Shown here: positions 22,537-32,918 of the stretch, piece after piece
How positions within the stretch are numbered: the stretch's first letter is position 1
Layout: every line of letters starts with the position of its first letter
Assembly: GCA_900073065.1 (NCBI GenBank)
Contig: FJOG01000015.1
Location: 1 to 64,000, forward strand
DNA length: 64,000 nt
Source of the DNA: Phialocephala subalpina
Lineage: Eukaryota > Ascomycota > Leotiomycetes > Helotiales > Mollisiaceae
Direction of reading: 5' to 3'
Position numbers and translations under genes: made by a program
The notes under the pieces: generated by a model
The model's input: only the letters and a program-made list of their open reading frames with translations
Database searches by the model: none
Told to the model about the DNA's origin: nothing

Positions 22537-24496
22537 ATGGAGGAAAGTCAATATCAGTATCAACCATTGCAGAACAATGATAGTATCCGAATCCTTACAT
22601 TAGATCCAGGGCAACAAAGCGATCCATTAATGGGAACACTTGAAACTATTCGGATTGACTCTACCGGAAGGTTCGAAGCATTATCATATGTCTGGGCAGA
22701 TCCTGGGCCACCGGATAGTGCATACGAGATCTTGATTCGCAATGGCGATGAAAAAGGAGGACTATTGATGCTAAGAGGGGGATCGATCTTTGCTGCTATG
22801 TGTCGAGTACGCCTTCCTGACCGCCCTCGTCGGATATGGGCCGACCAGTGTTGTATAAATCAAGATGACCCGGTAGAGAGAAGCCAGCAGTTGCCTTTCA
22901 TGAATAGAATCTATAGGGACGCGGCCTGTGTCTTAGTGTGGCTCGGTTTAGATACGAAAAAGGAAGCAGAGCTAGCTTTTGGTCTCATTCACGAGCTTAA
23001 TGAAGCCCTTGGGAGTCAACCCGTTGACGGCATATCTCCCGATCTAGACACAGTGGATCTAGAGAAGCACGTAATGGTCAACCAGAAGGCCCTCCAGGCC
23101 TTGACTGATCGCCCATGGGTAAGTTTGTCACCAAAATACTACCTCTAACGCAATCTAAAAGCGACCTCACTAAAAGTGCCGACAGTTTAAACGCGGATGG
23201 ATCGTACAGGAAATCGGGACTGGCACACCTGCAACTATGCTCTGGGGCGACGCTGCCATTGACTGGATTACGCTGGCCAGCGTGTGTGAGAGACTAAAGA
23301 GCTATCACCATCTCCGCAGCGCGTTAGGAATTACCACATCGGACATATCCTTCTTGTTCCGGCGGTTTATAGAGCCGGACGAGAACACCCACCACGCAAA
23401 CCGCTTTAACTTTATATACGAGCTCCAGAGGGCACGGCACCTCCGCTTCAGCGACGACAGAGACCGTATATTTGCGTTTCTTGGCCACTTCTCTGCCCTA
23501 TCGCGCCACCCTCCAGGCTGTGGGCCTGTGTCTATTGTCGCCGACTATACAAAGACCGTCGAGCAGACATACACGAATATTGCGGTGCAAATATTGCGGA
23601 CAAACCCAGCCGCGGCTTGCATCTTGTTGGCATCAGTACAGCATGCTCGCCACAGCCTTCCTTCTTGTTATGGAACGGGAGTCCAGGCTGACAGCAACCT
23701 AGAAACATGGCTCGTGGATGGACACAGGCTGCCATCTTGGGTGCCTGACTGGAGATGGTCCGAGGCCATCATTCTGGCAGAGCCAATTAGCCCTCATCTC
23801 GCCCACGGTAGTTCAACCGCGAAGCTGAAAATTGTGAGGGAAGATACACTTGTACTTCGAGCCCACGGTGTAGAGGTTGACTCCATTGAGGAGTGCTCTC
23901 AGCCGTTGCTATCCAGGGACTTTTATAATCAGAAGACGTCCAAGAATCCGTCCACGACCATACAGCGACTTTGGCATGAAATCTGCAGAAAAAAAGCCTT
24001 CAATCTAAACGAAAAGTATTTGGATGGCCAGGGAGTATTCTTTGCATATATGCAGACACTCAGCAACGGCTGCGTGCAGGCTGCAGGACACGGTGGCAGA
24101 TCTTACCAAGATATTTCAGATCTTGTGTGGCTGCGCAAGGCAGCGAGGTATATCGTGGAGGCATCCGATGATGTATCAGAAGAGATAAAGAGCGCGGCAA
24201 GGAGTGGAGAGCCCGAAGGTGACCATGAGACTTGGAGCCGATGGGCGGCTTCGGCTTCGGAGGGCCGGGTCTTTGCCAGGACTTGGAAGGGATATTTTGT
24301 GTTGGGACCGAAGGCATTAGAAGCAGGCGATGTGATATGTGTTCTTTTCGGTGCTAGAGTTCCATTCTGCCTGAGACCTATTGGAAAACGTTACTTGCTT
24401 GTAGGTGAATGCTATGTCCACGGACTAATGAACGGAGAGGCAATAAGCCTGTTGCTTCGGGATGAACTTCATGAGAAGATATTTGATATCGTTTAA
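22537..24496 (+). CDS. HET-domain (heterokaryon incompatibility) protein, apparently intact
   Basis: Two exons, 22537-23118 and 23186-24496, joined by a 67-bp GT-AG intron, give 630 residues. The intron is supported because splicing restores the family sequence DRPWFKRGWIVQEIG across the junction. HET motifs are clear: FEALSYVWADPG (residues 46-57), RRIWADQCCINQDD..ERSQQLPFMNRIYRDAACVLVWLG (98-137), then the PWF..WIVQE motif (about 193-203) and DRIFAFLGHFS further on. HET proteins trigger cell death on non-self recognition, often downstream of NLR partners. Its stop codon lies 55 bp from that of the convergent Nudix gene. The start ATG has a favourable context and the frame begins there. No damage was seen. 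The allelic partner is unknown. Confidence 0.9.
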
Positions 24497-24551
24497 GATC
24501 TTCGGCTCAGAGCGTCTTAGCCTAGGCGGTTTCATTCTCCCTGCTATGTAC

Positions 24552-25127
24552 TTATTGCATTTGTTTTCCTCTCAAATCCTCAAATACGAGAAGTACCGTT
24601 TGCTCAACTTCATCTCTGGTGAAGTTCAAGTCTATGTCGCCAACCTTCCTCGCTTTAATCTCCTCTTCAGTAGCCCAGACGAATCGCTGATGCTCCTCCG
24701 GGTCCAGCCTCACTGTTAACGAAGTCCCACTGTTCATCTTCACATATACAGCGAAATTGAACTGGCATACTTTCTTTCCATCATCGAGAGTGAAGAAATA
24801 GGGATCCCCAACGAGTCCATCAATTAGAGCCGCTTGGAGGCCGGCCTCCTCCCATAGCTCGCGAGCGGCGGCATGCAGAATGCTCTCATCATCGTCGTCG
24901 CAAGCGCCACCTGGAGGTTCCCATTTGTTGGGGTCTTCATCGCTGGCAGCGCGCTGGACGAGGAGAACGCGAGGGTTGGATGCAACTCTCCTGTCCAACA
25001 CGAGCGTACTTGTTGCGATATAGCCAAAGGATGCACCCGGACGAGCAGTGAGATAGGATTGTTTTGAGACAGCAAATTCTGCGACGGAGGGATGACAATC
25101 GAAATTAAATACTGGGCATTCAGCCAT
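24552..25127 (-). CDS. Nudix hydrolase-family protein
   Basis: A single-exon protein of 191 residues. The Nudix box lies at residues 73-97: GGACDDDDESILHAAAREL followed by WEEAGL. The REL-x-EE-x-G-L metal-binding part is canonical; the spacing from the box glycine to the first glutamate is six residues instead of five. A PNKWEPPGG lead-in and an RLDPEEHQRFVWATEEEI segment fit the fold. Nudix enzymes hydrolyse nucleoside diphosphates linked to another group (NTPs, NDP-sugars, caps, alarmones); the substrate cannot be told from the box. No signal peptide or membrane segment is visible. It is convergent with the HET gene. Confidence 0.88.
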   Translation of the reverse strand: MAECPVFNFDCHPSVAEFAVSKQSYLTARPGASFGYIATSTLVLDRRVASNPRVLLVQRAASDEDPNKWEPPGGACDDDDESILHAAARELWEEAGLQAALIDGLVGDPYFFTLDDGKKVCQFNFAVYVKMNSGTSLTVRLDPEEHQRFVWATEEEIKARKVGDIDLNFTRDEVEQTVLLVFEDLRGKQMQ

Positions 25128-25689
25128 TGTTGGGAAGTTGTTAAACCGGACTTGTTGGCTATTTCATAGCATATCTATCTCAAACTTACGAACTTCAGAA
25201 TAGTAGCGTAACTTTATGTCACGATCACGAGACTAGTGGACCAGAGGCTTAGTAAGCAGCTCGCTTAGTAGTAGACCCAATCATTGTAGTATGTTTCGCC
25301 TTTGCGCGCAATGCTTTTTTCTAAGTTAATTAAATTTGAATTTTCGATTTGAATTTTTTTTATTTAAATTAATAAAATTAAATTAAATTAAATATATTTA
25401 ATTTTTTATATAATTTTATTTAATTAATTTTATTTATTAAAATAAATTAATATTAAATATTAAAAAAATAAAAATATAAAATATAAATAATTTATTTAAT
25501 TAAATTTAAAAATATTAAAAATTAAATAATAAATTTTATATTTTAATTAAAAAATATATTATTTATATATAAATTCATTTTTATTTTTATTAGTAAAAAA
25601 CCAAATAGTATACTTATATATAGGAACCACGGCCCCTTGCATTGGGCAAGGCGCACGCATGGCCCCAAGTACTACTTTCTCCTAGGGTT

Positions 25690-26214
25690 TTATAAAGGCC
25701 CTCTTTACGCTATATTAAGTCTCCAATTAACTAGCCGCATATTTGGCAATATGATAGCTAATTATATCGAAGTTAAATGAAGTAATAATAGATTGGTTAT
25801 CACTTAAACCGCCCGTGCCGCAATATTCTTTGTTATCGGTGCTTTTTATCTTTGCCTCAAAGATCTATGTGATTGGTTGGAAAGCAGCAAGCCGGCCCGC
25901 AAGTGCCTTATCTGAGTATTTCCTTTTTAATAGCGGCTTACATATGGGAATTCTTTTACTGGCTTACTTGAATAATCATTCTTCGAATAGTTGGGTAGCG
26001 CCTTTCAACTAATACACGTGCGTGGTTTTGGTTAGCTGCGTGAAGCGAATAAAGCTTAGGAAGTAAAGCATCGACAAGAACTGCCAAAAGCCCGCCCTTC
26101 TCATCACTACTCCCTTTTTAGCCAGGCGAAGAAAATCCGACTCGCTTAATATTCTGTGCATAGCCAATAAAAAGGATTCCTCTTCTCCCTACAAGATTAA
26201 TTCTTTCGCCATTC
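25690..26214 (-). pseudogene. Unidentified decayed ORF with RIP-type stops
   Basis: On the minus strand one frame can be followed from an ATG near 26214 to about 25690, roughly 170 codons. It is interrupted by several TAG, TGA and TAA codons where Gln or Trp would fit. It contains stretches such as ESFLLAMHRILSESDFLRL and KRKYSDKALAGRLAAFQP, which have protein-like composition. I do not recognise the family. It may be part of a transposable element or of a host gene captured by the RIP block. Confidence 0.4.
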
Positions 26215-26914
26215 AAATATCCAGTTTATATGCTCACTCAACTATATTGCATTAAGGGAAAAGCCACGCAAGTTAAGGAGAAAGTTCCGAAATACCAATA
26301 ATAAGGCCTTAAGGGAGGAAAGTGTTTTATAAGTAGACTTGAGTTTTGTTATCTTTCAGATAATTATCACGCTATACTCAGACCACTTTCTCAATCAAGC
26401 GACCACTTGCAGGCCCAGAATTATCCAGGATATGTTTTACATCCCTGCATATAAATACTCCTAAGTAAGGACAGGCATGAATATTAACCCTTAGGCCGCA
26501 AGGCATGCATCTTCCTTCCGTCGACGGCTAAAGTATGCAAAAGGGCTAGTATTAATTGAAGATCACGTGTTTACAAGTGGGTTTTATAAAAGAATAAATT
26601 GTTTTGTTTGCTTCTTCCAAAAGTAAGAATCTCAAGGTAATTATATATAATGCTCTAAGAGAATAAGCTAATTTACAATTAGTTTTTTAGTGTACTTCTT
26701 AATAAGAAATTGAGATTCAAAAATAAAATTTAATTGGATCAAAAAGAAGTTCAAGTAATATTAAGTTGATTAATCTTTTATATACTCATTATCTTATTAT
26801 ACTTATTATCTTATTATACTCATTATCTTATTATACCCTAATATTTTAATCAGAAAACTATATAAACTATAATTTCTAATCATAAGATATTTTTTCTATA
26901 ACTTAAGAAATTAA

Positions 26915-27133
26915 TTAATATTTTTTATAATTTATTTTCTTCTTATTACTTCTGGCAATATAATTATACTCAGCAAATAATACCCGGACGCAATATATAA
27001 ACCCAGCAAGTATATACGAATACTCATTACCATGTTTCAAGTGGCTTTTATCTTCAATAATTCCCAAAATAACTACAAAATAAATCACGGCATTATCAAA
27101 TCGATCGTAGCCTTTCAAACTCTGCAAAATCAT
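26915..27133 (-). pseudogene. Fragment of telomere-linked helicase accessory region
   Basis: A 72-codon open stretch in very AT-rich DNA reads LKGYDRFDNAVIYFVVILGI..and then YSYILAGFIYCVRVLFAE. The pattern (Y-D-x-F-x-x-A, LGI-x-x-D, YSYxLAGxxYCVRVL) resembles the region between the OrsD-like module and the helicase core of fungal TLH proteins. The two flanks are too eroded to extend it. It suggests that the helicase family also seeded this block. Confidence 0.45.
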
Positions 27134-28689
27134 AAATATTATAAGCGCATTTATCTTTTGGACTTAAGTATCTTTATCTTCTCCCAATTCTAATAACTCG
27201 AGTATATCTTATAATAACTATTTCTATTCTATATTAAATTTCGTTAATTCATAGTAATTTTTTATTATATTAATTTCTTTATTATTACTAGCCTATTAAT
27301 TCTTATCCCCTTTTTCACCCTTTTCAATTTCGTTTATAATAACTTTTTTATTATTATTTATTAACCTTTTATCCTTATTTTCACTTTTATTACTTTCATA
27401 GTTTTCCCTTTCTTTTTGTACTATATATACTCGTAATAAATAGCAAGTAAAACGCTAAAAATAAGCAATATAATAATCTAAATTATCCTTATTTTATAAT
27501 TATATTATAAATTAGTTTTTAACCTTTTTAATCGAATTCGTTATTCGCAATTAATATAAAGTATTATTATGTAAATTATTTAGTTTATTTATAATATATT
27601 TAATTATTATATCGATGATTTTATTTACGCATTAAAATTATTTGTTTTTCCAATTTGATAACTTATTTATATAAATAATACGTTTAATATTACAATTATT
27701 AAAATATAATTACTATTAAATAAAAATTAAAATAATATTCGAATATATTATAAAATCTTTAATAAATATTTTATTATAAGTTCTTTATTTCCTTTTAATA
27801 ATTAAAAATTATTTAATTTAATTTTTTTTGTATTTTTATTAATTTCTTAAATATAATTCCCTTTTTATTTTTAATTAGTTTTAATTTTTTCTTCTTTTAT
27901 TTTATTTCCTTATTATTGGGAGAATAATTATAATTAGATTTTTCGATTATATTTTCAAAGATTTTTATTAGTTTTCGCTTTTTAATAAATAATTATTTTC
28001 TTTGTATATTTTTTTATTATTTATAATTTAAATTATAATTTAATTTTTAATTTTAATTTTAATATTTTTAATTTATTATTTTATAAGATTAAATATAAAT
28101 TAAGCGAATATTTAATTAAAATTTTATTAAATAAACTTTATTTAAAATATAAATATATATATATATTTTCAAATTGTATTTAATTTAAAATATTAATATT
28201 TTTAAAAAAATATAAATTTTATTAAAATATTTAAATTAAATAATTAAAATAAAATTTTAATATATTTTTTCATAATACTAATAATTATATAATAATATAT
28301 CTAAATAATAAAACATATAAAATAACTTTTTACTTAATTATAAACTTTAAAAATATATATTTATATTAAAATATTTAATATCAAAATAAAAATAAATAAA
28401 AAAATAAAAATTTATTAATATAAACTTTTTTATTATTTATAATTACCGGGCAAAAAATTCGATAAAAAAGCAAATATAAAGAAAATAAAGAAAAAGCAAT
28501 TTGCTAATAATTAAATAAAAATATAATATAATATAATAAAACCAATTAAAGATAATAATAATTTTATTATAAAAAAAACTGAAATTATTTTTCTTTAATA
28601 AATAAATATATTACGAAATATAATAATAATATTAATTTAAGAATTTAAAGTTTATTTAAAGATTATTATTTACCACGAGTAAAAAAGAA

Positions 28690-29816
28690 TAACCCGTGAC
28701 GACCTCGATGAAGCCTGCCCACAAGACTTGGAAAAAGAGCTGTACGACCTGTGGTACAAAACTGTGGTTCCTTATTACAACGTTGCAAATCTCACCAGGT
28801 ACGAGGACAAATTAGTGGCAATAGCAGGAGTAGCAAAAAAGATGCAGGGACTACTAGAAGACAAATACGTCGCAGGTCTTTGGGAGAAGGACCTTTTACG
28901 TCAACTTTTATGGATCATGCGAACAGAAACACTTGACTCTTTAGATGTACCTCTAAAACGTAAGTGATCAATCTCTTGGGGCTATCGTTTTTCTGCTGTA
29001 TCAGGAGATGCTTCAAAACTCTCGACACGTCTTACTCCCTCTTTGATATTGAAACATCAACTAACTCTTCAACGTTGCAGCCTTTCCAAAGGAATACCGT
29101 AAGGACAATCGGCTCTTTTGTTTTATACTGACCAATCCTCAGACGGGTGCTTGACAGGTGCTTGCATATAGTTATGTACTTACGTCACTTCTCCCGGAAA
29201 CCTTCTGGATTGGGTAAAAGCTGACTCCCTAATCCTCAACAGAGGCCCCTTCTTGGTCTTGGGCCGCGATCAATTCTCCAGTCAGATGGCTGGATATTGA
29301 TGACGGAGAAAACTTAGCAGAGATCATAGATTACAAGGTCATCCCAATTGGGAATTCAGAATATGGGCAAATTAGAGGTGGATACATTCGAATCAGAGGC
29401 ATGTTGACTCGAGCGACTTTCGCTGACGACGTCGAGGATGATCTAGCTAGTCAGGTCACAGGGACGCCAATGAGACTTCCTGAAGGCACATTCCTAGAAC
29501 TGGGCTTCCGCTGGGATGGGATTGCATCCAGCGATAACCTCAACCCCGAAAGGAGTCGTTCTAGTTATCTTCAAGGAATAATAGGAAGTAGCTCGGTGTG
29601 GGTACTGCCGATGTGTGACAACCTCGCTGGGAGAACATGGTTGGGATTAGTGCTTGTGAAGAGTGGGTCAGGTAAAAGGGGCGAGTATCGACGTGTTGGA
29701 TGGTTCGTGACACCCCAAAAAGCTGCTCTGGCTACTTTGAAAGGCCATGTTCCATCACTGAAGGCAGAGGAATATGAGAGTGTTGGTGAGGGTGGATATA
29801 CCATTTCAATTATCTA
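28690..29816 (+). pseudogene. HET-type protein, C-terminal half only (5'-truncated)
   Basis: The two exons are about 28690-28961 and 29243-29816. Exon one reads LYDLWYKTVVPYYNVANLTRY followed by EDKLVAIAGVAKKMQ, then YVAGLWEKDLLRQLLW, the conserved centre of HET proteins. A putative 281-bp intron with a GTAAGT donor and a CTAAT..CAACAG acceptor leads to APSWSWAAINSPVRW, the usual family continuation. The C-terminus runs to a stop at 29816. The N-terminal HET domain itself is missing: the frame begins exactly where the AT-rich block ends. The surviving exons show no RIP damage. It is not expected to be functional, although a downstream ATG at 29401 opens a 138-codon frame. Confidence 0.75.
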
Positions 29817-30344
29817 GCTTCCTATTTATTATTTCTCCAAAATCCAATATAGCTGGCCAAGAAGTTGCACAAGAAAGACAAGAGAAGGAATAGAGTGAGC
29901 GAAAGTGGCTGTTGGACAGGAGAAGTATATAGGAGAGAAGATGGAGAAGAGAAGGAAGATAGGCGAATGAAAATGAGGGCTGTTATTATGAGTAACAAGA
30001 GGATGGAGGGCATTCATTTCCTGCTCTCTAAAAGTGTCATCAGGATAGTGAGGACGAGATCCTGGCCGCCCACGCTTCGGTACCCTCCGAGGGCGGCGCT
30101 GCCCACGTGAGACATTGGGTTGGGAAGTGTAAACATTCCCAACGTGTAACAATCGATCCGATACTGGACACGCGTTGCAGCAGGGTATACAGAGCTTGCT
30201 AAAATCCTGGCGAAACTGCAAAGAGAAAAGGAGCAGGCCAAAGCCCACTCGCTTGGTTAATTCTAGGTACCTACCTTAGATACTAAATATTTACCAACGT
30301 AGCATACCCCTATCATGCGAGAGGCTTTCTCTACCACGTCACTT
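29817..30344. other. Intergenic region
   Basis: Purine-rich on the plus strand (29860-29990). Open frames exist on both strands, but none resembles a protein. Probably the 3' region of the HET fragment plus sequence whose function I cannot see. Confidence 0.35.
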
Positions 30345-31637
30345 GTTTGCCTACTAGGGACTGGAAAGATAACTACAGCTAGGAAATATGGGCAGGTGTA
30401 CTGTACTACGATCTCGGCTTTTTATCCCATGTTGAAGCCGTTGAATGCTCAGCAACAGATCCAATCGGCCAATACGTCGGCCAAAGAGGGCCTAAGACCA
30501 TCAAGTAGCTCGAGCGTGTTCTAAGGAAAGTTATGTTTATGGATGAAGCTTATCGTCTCGGAGAAGGCATGTGTGCTCAAGAGGCAGTCAACCAACTCGT
30601 CGATACAATGACAAAGCCAAAATTTGCGGGTAAGCTAGTAATCATTCTAGCGGGGTACGGTAATGCTATAAACGGCCTCCTGCGTGTGAATGAGGGTTTG
30701 AGCAGTCGGTTCGCTGATGACATTACATTCCCATCGCTAAATCCGATGTACTGTCTGCAGTTACTAAGCTCAAAACTCAAACAAAGCAAAATCCTCGTCC
30801 CGGCATTGAACAAGCAGAAGTTTTGTAACCTTTTCGATGAGCTCGCTAAACTCCCGAGCTAAAGCAATGCGAGAGATGTTCAGACACTGGCCAAGAGTAT
30901 AGTAAGGGCTGTCTATAAAAACAACACAGATGGTAAACAGCTCACCCTATCCGAAGAAGTAGCTACAACATGTGCCGAAACCATGCTGGCCGGAAGACGT
31001 GCGAGAAACCAAGCTTTACCTGTGTCCCAATCACTCTTCCCCAGCCAAGCCCAGTCTTTGCTTACTTGCCAAGACGCTCTACAATCCAAGCCCAACGCCT
31101 CAATCTCGGTTCAACACTCCGTAACGCCTCTATAAGAGGAGCCGGCACAAGAAAGTCAATAAAATGCGCCTAAATTCATCGAAGAAATGCGCGATGCTAG
31201 TATCCCCGATGCCATACGGGTGCAGCTCCAGGCCGACAAAACGGTCGCCGAACTTTCACTCCGAGCGCCAAGAGAAGATGATTCGTTATCAACAACTCGT
31301 AAAAGCTGCAGAAAAAGTGGAGCAAAAGCTCACCGCCGAAGCTACAGCTCTTCAGGAGATTCAGGCCAAGAGTGAATATAAAGCTTTGGAATTGCTGCGC
31401 AAGCGCGAGCAGGCCAGGATCAAGGAATTAGAAGTCAGAGCAGAGCGGGAAAGAGTTGAGAAAGAGTTCGAGAGGAGGCGAAAGGCGGAGGAGAGGAAGA
31501 GAAAGGAAGCAAAGGCTCAGGCAAAATGGAGAAAGATAGGCATTTGTCCAGCAGGATTCCAGTGGATTAAGCAGAGTAGTGGGTACCGTCGCTCGGCAAG
31601 GGCTCATTGGGTAGATGATGCCCAGCTTGGACTTTGA
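30330..31637 (+). pseudogene. Decayed AAA+ ATPase (CbxX/CfqX-like, fungal multi-AAA type)
   Basis: The sequence follows the last AAA module of large fungal AAA proteins across three frames. It begins with an eroded Walker A (GTGKITTARKYGQVY), frameshifts near 30410, then shows VEAVECSATDPIGQYVGQ, a TAG at 30506-30508, and KVMFMDEAYRLGEG (Walker B, DEAY intact). KFAGKLVIILAGYGNAINGLL and SRFADDITFPSLNP follow. A TAA near 30860 stands where Trp is expected before SNARDV. A further frameshift near 31270 leads into a long charged coiled coil (about 31270-31530) and the conserved tail KIGICPAGFQWIKQ. The N-terminal modules are absent. This is a relic and not a split gene, since the lesions are of several kinds. 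Confidence 0.75.
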
Positions 31638-31904
31638 CTTAGGATCCTTTTATTGATTTAGTGCGCGGTATTTGTCTTACTTGCAGCCTTCAGAAGGGTC
31701 ACACGTTAGTGGTTGACCGGAGTCATCATTAAACAGTAAGGAGAAATTGAGAATACGATGGCAATGATATTATTATAGAATTAATGATTTAATTGTATAT
31801 GCATTGCCAATTTTTTTAGCCACTCTCGTCCCAGGTGCCTCTTCATAACGCCTCCACTTTGATTTAATAGTAGACTTTAATCGAATTGATTAGTCAGTAC
31901 GCAT

Positions 31905-32918
31905 TCGTAAATGCCCCGGGATTATTTGTAACATATTGATTATAGGTAGGTGCCAAAGGGGCACACGAACCGCTGCTCCATACCGAACCAGCCTAGTCTC
32001 CGCAGAATGTGGTGTCGAAGACCAAATTCATATTAGAGAAGAATGTGTTGAAATTATAGCCGCTACCAGTGAAGGTTACTAACGGTGTTCCCTAGCCATT
32101 AGTGTTCGGTTCCTTGGTAGATATATCCCTAGGGACTTGTCCTTTTTGCTAGAACTAAATATAGATCCTAGACGATGCCCATTGTATCGCATATGTGCCG
32201 CTTCCAATGCTGTTAAAGCTAGCTCTAAAGTTATTCGGATTAGATGTTCTCGTAGTATATCTTTTATTTGCATTATCGGAGTTGCAGTCGGTCGTGGTCG
32301 TGTATGTTCCGAATTGAGAGTTCGCGTTGCTAACTACGTAGCTTGGGCTGGTATGGAGGGTGATCGAGTTTGTAGCTTGATTGTTGACCCTTTCTATGAT
32401 GTCTATCTCTCCCGATGTAGGCCAATTGGGCCCGAACATCCAGAAGGCTGGCCAGACTCCGCATTCGGTTGCTATGTGTTCGATATCAGCAATGATAAGT
32501 CCTTCGCTTGAAGACTATAAGCTAAGGTAATTAGTACACGACGGCGAAAGGCTTACCGAAAGCTAAGTTGTTGGTCAGTCTCATAGACTGACGGCCTCTA
32601 GTAGGATTGTAAGTCGTGGTGTCGACCCCAAGGTACACTTGGTTATTCGCGTAGTATGCCAGGTTTGAGCTTTGTGCAGCGCTCTGAGACACGTAGTCAA
32701 CGTATCCATGAGTGGGATCTGCACCGGCAAAGAATGAGAATTCGTTGAAGAAATTGGTTGAATCGAACTATGTTTTGCAGATAGTTAGATTAAGCACTTC
32801 CACTTCTTTCTCTACGCTGCCAACTCAAACACTGGTGGAATTAAGAAACACTACTCACAGTTTGAAAGAGTGTGTACCCGGAAGCTGGATAAGTCGGGCT
32901 TGATGGTGCTACGCCCAT
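31905..32918 (-). pseudogene. Decayed GH16 endo-1,3(4)-beta-glucanase-like gene
   Basis: Minus-strand segments match secreted fungal GH16 glucanases in order. Near 32918 is a short first exon (no clear signal peptide), then 32767-32557 with FFNEFSFFAGADPTHGYVDY and GRQSMRLTNN. An intron follows, then about 32514-32155 with WPAFWMFGPNWPTSGEIDIIE, the family's catalytic signature (E-x-D-x-x-E), unaltered. After RIYI the frame meets three TAG codons (32155-32080) where Trp or other codons are expected. The frame then resumes with FTGSGYNFNTFFSNMNLVFD and SCAPLAPTYNQYV to about 31905. Reading phase across the second intron is also uncertain. The enzyme would cleave beta-1,3/1,4-glucans outside the cell; this copy cannot be full length. 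Confidence 0.75.

Larger units (their letters stand above)
25128..28689. other. AT-rich RIP block
   Basis: Between 25.33 and 25.62 kb, and again from about 26.64 to 28.68 kb, the sequence is almost only A and T, with vestigial GC islands. A 17-bp motif (ACTCATTATCTTATTAT) is repeated three times at about 26784-26834. The middle part (25.62-26.6 kb) is less damaged. Two decayed coding stretches are listed separately. The right border with normal DNA near 28690 is sharp and falls inside a HET gene. Confidence 0.7.

Noticed and set aside
29829..30248. 139-codon minus-strand frame
   Set aside because: Low-complexity Phe/Ser/Pro-rich translation of a purine-rich tract; no domain.
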